From DATJFQ01 sp035492775 (GTDB lineage Bacteria; Acidobacteriota; Vicinamibacteria; Vicinamibacterales; 2-12-FULL-66-21): a stretch of 64,000 nt of DNA. The stretch is taken from the NCBI GenBank assembly GCA_035492775.1, contig DATJIW010000065.1:62001-126000 (forward strand). Reading direction: 5' to 3'. The stretch's first letter is position 1, and the number at the start of each line of letters is the position of its first letter. Below are positions 25,967 through 33,121 of this stretch, piece after piece. The notes under the pieces are model-generated. The model was not told the DNA's origin and searched no databases. It saw only the letters and a list, made by a program, of their open reading frames with translations. The position numbers and the translations under genes were made by a program.

Positions 25967-26595
25967 ATCGCATTCAGGCGATAGAAGAGCGTCTGATCGA
26001 AGCTGCCTTCCAGAACTCGCGTCAGGAGCGGCTCTGAGCTGGACGCCATGATCCGCCGGCGCGACCGCCGGCCGCGTGTTTCGTTCGACGCCAGTTCGAG
26101 GAGGTCGCGCAGCTTCATCTGCGCGATCGGGCTCAAGCGGCCGACTTCCTCCAGGAACAGGGTGCCGGGCTGCAGCAGCCGGAGCACTGGCAATTCCGAT
26201 TCGACGGGCCACAGATCGTCCTGGAGACGGGCGAACAGAACGCGATCCATCACCGCGTCGCCAGCCCCGCAGTTGATGACCTCGAACGGTCCCCATCGCC
26301 ATCCGCTCTCCTGATGAATGCGCTCCGCCAGCGTGATGGCCGTTCGGATGCCGCTGAACAGCACACACGCCGTGGTCCGCGCTGCGCACGCGATGTCCTC
26401 ATTGTCGAGTGCGAACGTGGAAAAGCTGAGGGAACCGCCGCCGCGGCGTTCCACCGCGCGAAGGCTGTAGTGGACGTCCATCGAATCCTCCAGTGACACG
26501 TCCCAAAATACGCCGATATCGGCGCCCGGCCCACGAGCGGACGATGAGGATTGGCGGAGCGCTTCATGAGCCTGGAACTGGTGTTGTTGCAGCAC
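25951..26595 (-). CDS. degenerate NtrC-like AAA protein without Walker A, GAFTGA or HTH
   Basis: 214 residues. Aligns by eye to the sigma-54 activator AAA+ domain: CVLFSGIRTAITLAERIHQES occupies the Walker A position but has lost G-x-x-G-x-G-K. PFEVINCGAGD matches the F-V-x-V-N-C segment, PGTLFLEEVGRLSPIAQMKLRDLLE matches Walker B and its helix, and RRIMASSSEPLLTRVLEGSFDQTLFYRLN matches the sensor I/arginine region. The GAFTGA loop is missing and the protein stops just after YRLN, without lid or DNA-binding domain. It cannot be a normal ATP-driven activator. It could be a relic or a partner that modulates a true activator. Convergent 16-base overlap with the hydrolase. Confidence 0.75.
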   Translation of the reverse strand: MLQQHQFQAHEALRQSSSSARGPGADIGVFWDVSLEDSMDVHYSLRAVERRGGGSLSFSTFALDNEDIACAARTTACVLFSGIRTAITLAERIHQESGWRWGPFEVINCGAGDAVMDRVLFARLQDDLWPVESELPVLRLLQPGTLFLEEVGRLSPIAQMKLRDLLELASNETRGRRSRRRIMASSSEPLLTRVLEGSFDQTLFYRLNAIHFVV

Positions 26596-26641
26596 TTTGC
26601 AGCCGTCGATGTGTGCCGCCGCCGGGCTCCGTGATAACGTC

Positions 26642-26648
26642 AGGAGGG
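26642..26648 (+). promoter_or_regulatory. strong ribosome binding site deciding a GTG start
   Basis: AGGAGGG five bases before GTG 26654. It picks this start for the CadC-like regulator over in-frame TTG 26597 and ATG 26609. Confidence 0.75.
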
Positions 26649-26653
26649 CTCAG

Positions 26654-27184
26654 GTGCCGCATCCCGTGGTTCGCTCATCACCGTCGCAGAAGTTTCGGTT
26701 CGGAGAATTCGAGCTGGACGTCGACTCCGCGGAACTTCGACGCGCCGGCCGCGCCGTCAGGCTGCAGCCGCAGCCGATGAAACTGCTGTCCCTGATTGTC
26801 CGTAATGCCGGTGCGATCGTCACGCGCGAAAAGATACGTGCCGAACTCTGGGAGGACGGGACCTACGTCGATTTCGACCAGGCGGTCAACTTCGCGATCA
26901 AGCAGGTGCGCGATGCACTGGGAGACTCCGCCGAGCGGCCCGTGTACCTGCAGACGATTCCCCGTCGGGGCTACAAGTTCATCGCTCCGGTCGACCGTCC
27001 GGAGGAGGACGACCATATCCGGCAGCCTGGGACGACGACGATCCGGCTGCAGAAGGCGCTGTGGTCCAACATTGCGGATCTCAAGCTCGCCCAGCGCCGC
27101 CAGCGGCGCATGACCACGATCACGGCGGCCGCCGCCATCGGCATCATTGCGGGACTTCTGACTTACTTGCTCGTATTGAAGTGA
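26654..27184 (+). CDS. CadC/ToxR-like winged-helix regulator with C-terminal membrane helix
   Basis: 176 residues from GTG 26654. An OmpR/PhoB-type winged helix fills residues about 12-105 (FRFGEFELDVDSAELRRAG, then VTREKIRAELWEDGTYVDF and QTIPRRGYKFIAPV). A basic linker (QRRQRRM) and one hydrophobic helix near the end (about 155-173, IGIIAGLLTYLLVLK) follow, leaving essentially no periplasmic domain. This is a short membrane-tethered DNA-binding protein. Acidobacteria often carry such domains fused to TPR or WD40 repeats, which are absent here. The next gene starts three bases after the stop, so the pair is coupled. Confidence 0.83.
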   Translation: MPHPVVRSSPSQKFRFGEFELDVDSAELRRAGRAVRLQPQPMKLLSLIVRNAGAIVTREKIRAELWEDGTYVDFDQAVNFAIKQVRDALGDSAERPVYLQTIPRRGYKFIAPVDRPEEDDHIRQPGTTTIRLQKALWSNIADLKLAQRRQRRMTTITAAAAIGIIAGLLTYLLVLK

Positions 27185-27187
27185 CGT

Positions 27188-27784
27188 ATGCGTCCGCTGC
27201 CATTTGTCTGGCCGTTCGCGCTCGTGTTTTGGGTCGTCTATGTTTGGGCGTTTGCCCCTGAGTTCGGAATCATACGGCGAGCCCAGAAGGCCGACCGCGC
27301 CTCAGCGGGGTCCCAGGACTCCAGATCGATGCAGGTCATCATCATGGGCATGTGGCTGGGGCTGTTGATCGCCTTTCCGATTGCGTTCCGACGTTCTTTC
27401 GCGATGACGGGGTTCGTCAAAACCTTGGCGTACTGGGGAGGGACGGCACTCCTGGCTGCGGGCAGTCTGTTGCGCCGGCATTGCTGGCGGATGCTGGGCG
27501 AGTACTTTACGGGCAACGTTCAGACGGTTGAGCGCCAGCCGGTGATCGACCGGGGTGCCTACGCCTACGTGCGTCATCCTTCCTATACGGCCGGTGTGAT
27601 GATGTTCTCCGGCATAGGCCTCGCGCTGGGCAACTGGCTGAGCCTTGCCATCACGTTCCTCTCGGCCGCCGCGGTGTACGCCTATCGAGTGCGCGTGGAA
27701 GAACGCGCACTCGTCGCGGCGCTCGGCGTTCCCTACGTCGACTTCATGAAAACGCGAAAGCGGTTCGTGCCTTTTCTTTTCTGA
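27188..27784 (+). CDS. ICMT-family membrane methyltransferase (isoprenylcysteine carboxyl methyltransferase-like)
   Basis: 198 residues. About five membrane helices and the family motif near the C-terminus: RGAYAYVRHPSYTAGVMMFSGIGLALGNW, then RVRVEERALVAALGVPYVDFMKTRKRFVP. These match the R-H-P-x-Y and E-E-x-x-L elements of the ICMT/PEMT/NnrU-like fold, which binds S-adenosylmethionine at the membrane. The substrate in bacteria is unknown, possibly lipid or isoprenoid. Coupled to the membrane-tethered regulator upstream (three-base gap). Confidence 0.85.
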   Translation: MRPLPFVWPFALVFWVVYVWAFAPEFGIIRRAQKADRASAGSQDSRSMQVIIMGMWLGLLIAFPIAFRRSFAMTGFVKTLAYWGGTALLAAGSLLRRHCWRMLGEYFTGNVQTVERQPVIDRGAYAYVRHPSYTAGVMMFSGIGLALGNWLSLAITFLSAAAVYAYRVRVEERALVAALGVPYVDFMKTRKRFVPFLF

Positions 27785-27832
27785 AGCAGCCGCTTGCCGT
27801 CATGATCCGCGACACCGTCGTGCCTGCCGGTT

Positions 27833-28237
27833 TCAGATTGAGAGCAGCCGCTCGAAAAACGAGCGGTAGCGACGCATCGCGATCCGCAGGTCCTCCGTCG
27901 AGACCTTCTCGGATCGTTCCCATTCGGCCTCGAGCTTGCGACGTTCCTCGGCGAAGCTCTCGGCCAGGCGCTTCATCAGTTCGGCGACGAGCGTGTCCGC
28001 TTCCTCCACCGCCTTCCGCGGCTCATCTACGAATCCGGTCTGTATGCCGCTCCAGCGCGTGCGATAGCCGGTGAGTTCTTCGTCCGCAAACAGCGGTCCG
28101 GGGCGCGCATCAACGTCGCGCGGCGCACCTTCGATAGCTCGTGCGTCCTCTACGCGCGCGCGTTCGCCACCCGCCGTGTCGTTCCGGTCCATCGCGCGCG
28201 CGATCTCGGTCGTGGAAAGCCTGTGTTCGTCTGTCAT
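27833..28237 (-). CDS. conserved hypothetical protein sharing a domain with its upstream neighbour
   Basis: 134 residues, soluble and charged, no signal. The central segment LTGYRTRWSGIQTGFVDEPRKAVEEADTLVAELM aligns with a segment of the 28234-28797 protein (YSEAWRRVQARFVDDPAGAV, D-x-L-V-x-E-V-M). It is followed by LAESFAEERRKLE and LRIAMRRYRSFFERLL. I know similar stand-alone proteins only as hypotheticals; no function is proposed. Starts within the upstream gene's stop (ATGA), so both are made from one message. Confidence 0.7.
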   Translation of the reverse strand: MTDEHRLSTTEIARAMDRNDTAGGERARVEDARAIEGAPRDVDARPGPLFADEELTGYRTRWSGIQTGFVDEPRKAVEEADTLVAELMKRLAESFAEERRKLEAEWERSEKVSTEDLRIAMRRYRSFFERLLSI

Positions 28238-28797
28238 GCGCTCCTCCTGGCGGCACTGCTCGTGCCGAGCAGGTCCGCGAACAGCTCGCGATAGTGGACG
28301 AGCGCCTGGCGCAGATCCTCGGTCGTCGCTTCGTGTCGCGAGTGACGGCCCGCGATCGCACGCGCGGCCCGGTAATGATTGACAACGTTCGCGTGCTCGA
28401 CGGTGAGATCTTCAGCGCGGCGATCGAAGTCGGCCATGGGATAGCCGCGCGCGGTCATGACTTCGTTGACGAGCAGGTCGCCGTCCGTCACGGCCCCCGC
28501 AGGGTCATCGACGAAACGCGCCTGGACGCGCCGCCACGCCTCCGAGTAACGTCCGCGCTCCTCGTCTATCAGCGGACGGATGTGGTACGACGAAACGCGC
28601 TTCTCACGCTCTGCGAGCACCGCCTCAGCACGGCCGGTCGTACCAACAGCCTGTACGGTACGGTCGTACTCGGAACCGAACCGGGTGCGGAGCCGTTGAC
28701 GCCGGTGCCGCTGCCCGTACATCCAGACGATCGCGAGCACGGCAATTACCACCGCTACGGCAACAATCACCATCGGCGGGTTTGTCACATTTGGCAT
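28234..28797 (-). CDS. membrane-anchored hypothetical protein, paralogous domain to downstream gene
   Basis: 187 residues. One N-terminal hydrophobic helix (about 8-26, MVIVAVAVVIAVLAIVWMYG) anchors a cytoplasmic, Arg-rich helical domain (RTRFGSEYDRTVQ...RRVQARFVDDPAGAV...GYPMADFDRRAEDLTVEH). The repeated core W-x2-[IV]-Q-x2-F-V-D-[ED]-P-x2-A-V is shared with the next protein. It heads a two-gene operon with a four-base overlap. Function unknown. Confidence 0.72.
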   Translation of the reverse strand: MPNVTNPPMVIVAVAVVIAVLAIVWMYGQRHRRQRLRTRFGSEYDRTVQAVGTTGRAEAVLAEREKRVSSYHIRPLIDEERGRYSEAWRRVQARFVDDPAGAVTDGDLLVNEVMTARGYPMADFDRRAEDLTVEHANVVNHYRAARAIAGRHSRHEATTEDLRQALVHYRELFADLLGTSSAARRSA

Positions 28798-28932
28798 GTG
28801 TGCACCCCTTCAATCAGCACGGATGGACGCTACGCAAGCGGAGTGCCGAGCAGAACGCCGCGCGCGTTCGATCTCATCGCAGACCGCTGATCGAGTTCGG
28901 TCGCGTCCGGAATGGCAGGCCGATCGTTTGGA

Positions 28933-29709
28933 CTAGATGAGGCCGGACAGAAGAAAACCCACATGCGTCAAAGCATGAGCCACCATTGCCGATTCCAACC
29001 CGTATTTCCAATACAGCACGCCGGCAACGACTCCGAATATCGAGTTGGCAAACACGACGTAGCCGACGAGAGCAAGGCTGGGCCCGCCGTTCAGTGCGAT
29101 CGCGAGTGGAAGGTGACCGGCGCCGAAGACAAGAGCGGAACAGACGATCGCGCCGACCACGACCGTCGAGCGTGGAGCACCCGTTCCACCCTGCAGGCCC
29201 TTCCATCCCGACCAGACGACCAACGTCATGAAGCCCCATCGAAGGAGCACTTCCTCCGTAAACCCCCCATAGAGGAGACGCGTGGCTGGAGGCAACATGC
29301 GACTGAACTCCGCCGCGGTCTCCATGAACGAGGGTGTCAGGAAATGCTTCCACAGCAGCCAACACCCGATGATTGCGGGCGCCGCAACGGCTGCCCCCAG
29401 CAACCCAGGGAGAAGTTGGGGACGCAGCGCTGGCAGGACCGGACGCCTGTCGGCCACGGCCTGTGCGGCGGGAGCCGTCAGACCCACCTTTGGAGCAAGC
29501 ATGACTCCGATAATGGCAGCGACCCCGACGAGCACACCAGGCTGCATAACACTGAGCAGCCGGATGACCGCCATGGGTAACGGCAGGGGCTTGTTTGCCG
29601 CACCCGGCAATTTCGCAATCAGCCTCGGAAGATCGACCAGCTGGAACGACAGGACCCCAGCAAGGCCTGCCAGCCAGAGAATCAGAAACAAGCGCGCCCG
29701 AGCGCTCAT
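28933..29709 (-). CDS. CPBP-family intramembrane metalloprotease
   Basis: 258 residues from ATG 29709, chosen because AAGGAG lies just upstream; the longer frame to 29901 lacks this. About seven membrane helices. Active-site motifs of the CAAX-processing/bacteriocin-immunity (CPBP) family: E-E-V-L-L-R (GGFTEEVLLRWGF), F-G-A-G-H-L and a final H-A-L-T-H-V-G-F. Members cleave prenylated or membrane substrates or protect from peptides; the substrate here is unknown. Presence of an ICMT-like gene 1.1 kb away is noted, but CAAX-type prenylation is not established in bacteria. Confidence 0.85.
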   Translation of the reverse strand: MSARARLFLILWLAGLAGVLSFQLVDLPRLIAKLPGAANKPLPLPMAVIRLLSVMQPGVLVGVAAIIGVMLAPKVGLTAPAAQAVADRRPVLPALRPQLLPGLLGAAVAAPAIIGCWLLWKHFLTPSFMETAAEFSRMLPPATRLLYGGFTEEVLLRWGFMTLVVWSGWKGLQGGTGAPRSTVVVGAIVCSALVFGAGHLPLAIALNGGPSLALVGYVVFANSIFGVVAGVLYWKYGLESAMVAHALTHVGFLLSGLI

Positions 29710-29789
29710 GTGAGCTCCTTCGCACGGCATGCAGCCGGATGCCTGGTCACGCGCCGCAGCGCCTCGCGGCCGGTAAGGATAGCGGATCG

Positions 29790-32700
29790 TCAGCGCGCTG
29801 CGCAGCCCGACGCCGGTGCCGTCCAGATTGGCAGGCCCAGCTTCGAGGCCGTCGGCTGGATCGCGCGAATTGCCGCGAGCGCCTCGTCCACCGATGTGCA
29901 CGGTCCATCGACGCCGGCCACGATGTTCGGCGGCGGCGCCATGTCCGCGATGAGCTGATCGTTCAGCCGTCTCGATAGATCGCGGTGCGCCAGTCCGAAC
30001 ACGCCCGAACTCCCCATCAGCGGCGCGAGCGTCTTCTGCAGCGAATCCAGATCTGCAGCGTTCTTCGACGCCCGGCGTGCCTTGTCAATCGCCGCCTTCA
30101 GCGCGTCGACGTAGTTCACCGCCTCGTACGTGGTCGTAATGCCCGCCACCATCCGCTGCTGCAACTGGAACTGCGCCTCGAGGCCAGCCTGCGGCACGTC
30201 GATCCGCGGATCCTGGACGACCGTGACGGGTCGCGAGTACCGCTGGCCCCCAGCGGTCAGGGTGATCGTGTACGTTCCCGGCACCACCATCGGTCCAACG
30301 AGCGTACGGCGGGGAGTCTTTCCGTAGATTGCGTGCCAGTTCAGCGTGTATTCGCGATAGTCGAGCAGCGTCCCCGAGTAGCCGTAATTGAGCGTGGGCG
30401 GATCCGGATAGCGCAGGTCCCAGTTGACGCGATGCATCCCGGCGCTCGTCCCGAGGACCGTGGGCGGCATGAGCCAGTACTCGGGGACGTTGGGCATCAC
30501 CGTGTCCACGGGCGGTTCGACATTCGAGTACTCGCGAATGACATGGCCGGATGCATCACCGATCGTCAGCTGCAGCGGCCCGCTGATCGCCGAAGGGAGG
30601 TAATAATCGATCACGACTCCTTCGAGAGGGTTTTCGCCGACGACCATCTCGGGCGGAAGCGGCGTGTCCTGCGTGTTGTCCCACCGCGCTCGTGATGCCT
30701 CTTCGGGCTTGAAGAGGAACGCCGGTCCCTTCGAGGCGAGCGCCTCACGCGCCTGTCGCAGGGGCGAGACGTTGTCGAGGATCCAGAACCCGCGTCCGTA
30801 CGTCGAGATCACCACATCCGCGTCCTTCAGCGTGATGTCGCTGACGACGGTAGCCGGGAGATTGAGCTGCAGCGACTGCCAGTGATCGCCCCGATCGAAC
30901 GACGTCCAGATGCCGGTCACGGTGCCGGCGTAGAGGATGGACGGATCGGCAGGATCCTCGCGGACCACACGTGCCGTGCCGGCGTCTGCGATGCCCGTGA
31001 CGATCTCGCGCCAGCTCTGTCCGAAGTCGCCTGTGCGATAGATGTGCGGGTGCGAGTAGCGGGACAGCAGCGCCATGTACGCCGTGCCTGCGTCGTGATG
31101 CGAAGCGTCGATGATGTTGATCGCGCCTGCCGGAAGATCCTTCGGCGTCACGTTCGCCCACGTCTTGCCGCCGTCGCGCGTCACATGAACAAGGCCCGTG
31201 CTTGCGCCGGTCCAGATTACGCCGGGGTCCACCGTCGACAGCGACAGTGTCTGAATCGATCCTCCCGCGGCGGGTCCGCTCACAGTACTGCCGCCTGCGA
31301 GCGCGTCGCCGGACAGAGAAACGTTGGGAGGCGCTGCAAGGTCTGAGCTGACGGTTCGCCACGTGATGCCGCGGTCGTCTGATGCGAGGAGGTGCTGCGC
31401 GGCCATGTACAACGTCCGCCCATCCTTCGAGAAGGCCAGGGGAGGCGCGCCGCCGAAACGATCGCCGGGCGCGGGCTGGTAGAGCACGACATCCTGGCCG
31501 GTCTCGAGGTCGTACCGACGCAGGACGTGATACCAACCCTGCGTGTAGAGATACCGAGGATCGCGGGGATCGGCAATCAGGAAGCCGTTTTCGAAACCGC
31601 CGCCGGGATACCAGTCGTTCGGGCGGATTTGCCCGAAATCGGTGCGGCTCGCGACGCACGCGGTTCCGGAATCCTGCTGCGGGCCGCAGACGTGATACGG
31701 GAAGCGATAGTCGGTCGCCACGCGGTAGAACTGCCCGTTGACGAGCCCGTAATACGGCGTCCACGAGGCTCCGCCATCCACTGAAATCGCCGCACCCTGA
31801 TCCACGCCGGCGATCATGTGGCGCGAGTTGGTCGGGTCGATCCAGAGGAAGCGCGGGTCGGCGCCGCTCGGCGCGCCCCAGAACGCCCTCACACTCCGTC
31901 CGCCATCGGCGGACTTGTAGACCGCCGTTCCCATCAGGTAGACGACGTCCGGATTCTGAGGATCCGCATACATCTTTCCCCCGGCGCTCGCGAGCGCAGC
32001 GGTGCCGAACGTCCACGTGTCGCCGCCGTCGTCGGAGCGATAGAGCGCGCGGCCTTCGTCCCCTCGCGCCGCATCGCGGCCCCCTCCGGTCGCGACCGCA
32101 TACAGGCGCCGGCCGTACGTTCCCGACGCCACCGCAAACGCGGCGATGCGAGCTCCGCCGGGCAGCCCCTTGCTGCCGACCGGTTGCCAGTTCGCTCCCT
32201 CGTCCGAGGATTTGTAAAGGCCGGTGCTCGCCGGCGTCTGCGTTGGCGCCTCACGACCGCCGAAACCGCCGGCCACGAGCGCGAATGTCATTCCGGGATC
32301 GCCATAATCCTGATAGACATCCGATACACCGCTGTTCGCCTCGAGCACGCGCGTCCACGTGCGTGCGCCATCCGTCGATCGATACACTCCGCGTTCCCCA
32401 TCCGTGGTGTCGGTTTGCGCGCCGCGTGCTCCGGCCGGCGCCCCGCGGCGCGCGCCGAGCACCGCGACGAGCAGCGTGTTCGGATCGTGCGGATCGACGA
32501 CGATTCCGCCGATGTATTGGGACCGTTCGAGGCCGGCGTTCGTCCACGTGCGCCCGGCGTCGGTCGATTTGAATACGCCTTTTCCTGGCGTGAACGACCA
32601 GCTGGACTGATTGCCGGTACCGACATACACGACCGACGGGTCCGAGGGCGCCACAGCGACCGCGCCGATCGACGCGACGCGCTGCTCGTCGAAGATCGGC

Positions 32701-32930
32701 TTCCAAGTCGTGCCGCCGTTCGTCGTTTTCCAGACGCCGCCCTCTGGAAGCCCGACGTAGTAGGTCGTGAGATCGCCGGGAACACCGGCAGGCGCGGAGA
32801 TATAACCGGAGCGGGGAGGTCCGATGGATCTCCAGTGCAGATCGGCAAAGACAGAGGGGTCGAGTTGCTCCGTTGAAACCCCGGTGAACGCGCAAGCAAA
32901 CAGGGCCACGGCGGCAAAGAAGGTTCGCAT
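29790..32930 (-). CDS. secreted BNR/Asp-box repeat beta-propeller protein (sortilin/VPS10-like)
   Basis: 1046 residues from ATG 32930; signal peptide about 1-20. Many Asp-box repeats of the S/T-x-D-x-G-x-T-W type (KTTNGGTTWKPIF, KSTDAGRTWTNAG, RSTDGARTWTRV, RSDDGGDTWTFG, KSSDEGANWQPVG, TSFDRGDHWQSL) form one or two multi-bladed propellers over about 700 residues. A C-terminal Ig-like region (PGTYTITLTAGGQRYSRPVTVVQDPR) and a helical end follow. Proteins of this architecture are common in Acidobacteria and are annotated as glycosyl-hydrolase-like, but Asp boxes alone do not show catalysis. Stands alone, 80 bases before the CPBP gene. Confidence 0.85.
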   Translation of the reverse strand: MRTFFAAVALFACAFTGVSTEQLDPSVFADLHWRSIGPPRSGYISAPAGVPGDLTTYYVGLPEGGVWKTTNGGTTWKPIFDEQRVASIGAVAVAPSDPSVVYVGTGNQSSWSFTPGKGVFKSTDAGRTWTNAGLERSQYIGGIVVDPHDPNTLLVAVLGARRGAPAGARGAQTDTTDGERGVYRSTDGARTWTRVLEANSGVSDVYQDYGDPGMTFALVAGGFGGREAPTQTPASTGLYKSSDEGANWQPVGSKGLPGGARIAAFAVASGTYGRRLYAVATGGGRDAARGDEGRALYRSDDGGDTWTFGTAALASAGGKMYADPQNPDVVYLMGTAVYKSADGGRSVRAFWGAPSGADPRFLWIDPTNSRHMIAGVDQGAAISVDGGASWTPYYGLVNGQFYRVATDYRFPYHVCGPQQDSGTACVASRTDFGQIRPNDWYPGGGFENGFLIADPRDPRYLYTQGWYHVLRRYDLETGQDVVLYQPAPGDRFGGAPPLAFSKDGRTLYMAAQHLLASDDRGITWRTVSSDLAAPPNVSLSGDALAGGSTVSGPAAGGSIQTLSLSTVDPGVIWTGASTGLVHVTRDGGKTWANVTPKDLPAGAINIIDASHHDAGTAYMALLSRYSHPHIYRTGDFGQSWREIVTGIADAGTARVVREDPADPSILYAGTVTGIWTSFDRGDHWQSLQLNLPATVVSDITLKDADVVISTYGRGFWILDNVSPLRQAREALASKGPAFLFKPEEASRARWDNTQDTPLPPEMVVGENPLEGVVIDYYLPSAISGPLQLTIGDASGHVIREYSNVEPPVDTVMPNVPEYWLMPPTVLGTSAGMHRVNWDLRYPDPPTLNYGYSGTLLDYREYTLNWHAIYGKTPRRTLVGPMVVPGTYTITLTAGGQRYSRPVTVVQDPRIDVPQAGLEAQFQLQQRMVAGITTTYEAVNYVDALKAAIDKARRASKNAADLDSLQKTLAPLMGSSGVFGLAHRDLSRRLNDQLIADMAPPPNIVAGVDGPCTSVDEALAAIRAIQPTASKLGLPIWTAPASGCAAR

Positions 32931-33059
32931 CGGGCACGAAGTGTAGCGCACCCGCTCAACGACGATGCACTCGCCGGCGCGCAGGAGACCGCATTCCGGG
33001 ATTGTCTCTCGATACTGAACAGGGGTATAAAGCTGCTGACGTCGGGCGGGAGGAGGGGA

Positions 33060-33095
33060 CGGAGCAGCCGGCGCGGTGAGCGCCGTGTTGCTCCG
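33060..33095. terminator. GC-rich stem-loop downstream of the second ADOP gene
   Basis: Outer arms CGGAGCA / TGCTCCG and inner arms CGGCGC / GCGCCG around loop GGTGA form one near-continuous hairpin, 27 bases past the leftward ADOP stop. There is no T-tract on the minus strand, so it is a possible rather than classical terminator. Confidence 0.45.
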
Positions 33096-33121
33096 CCGTC
33101 ATGGCCGTGCGGCCGGCGGGC

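Noticed and set aside
33002..33031. plus-strand promoter TTGTCT-N18-TATAAA pointing into the second ADOP gene
   Set aside because: No plus-strand gene follows; an antisense RNA is possible but nothing else supports it.
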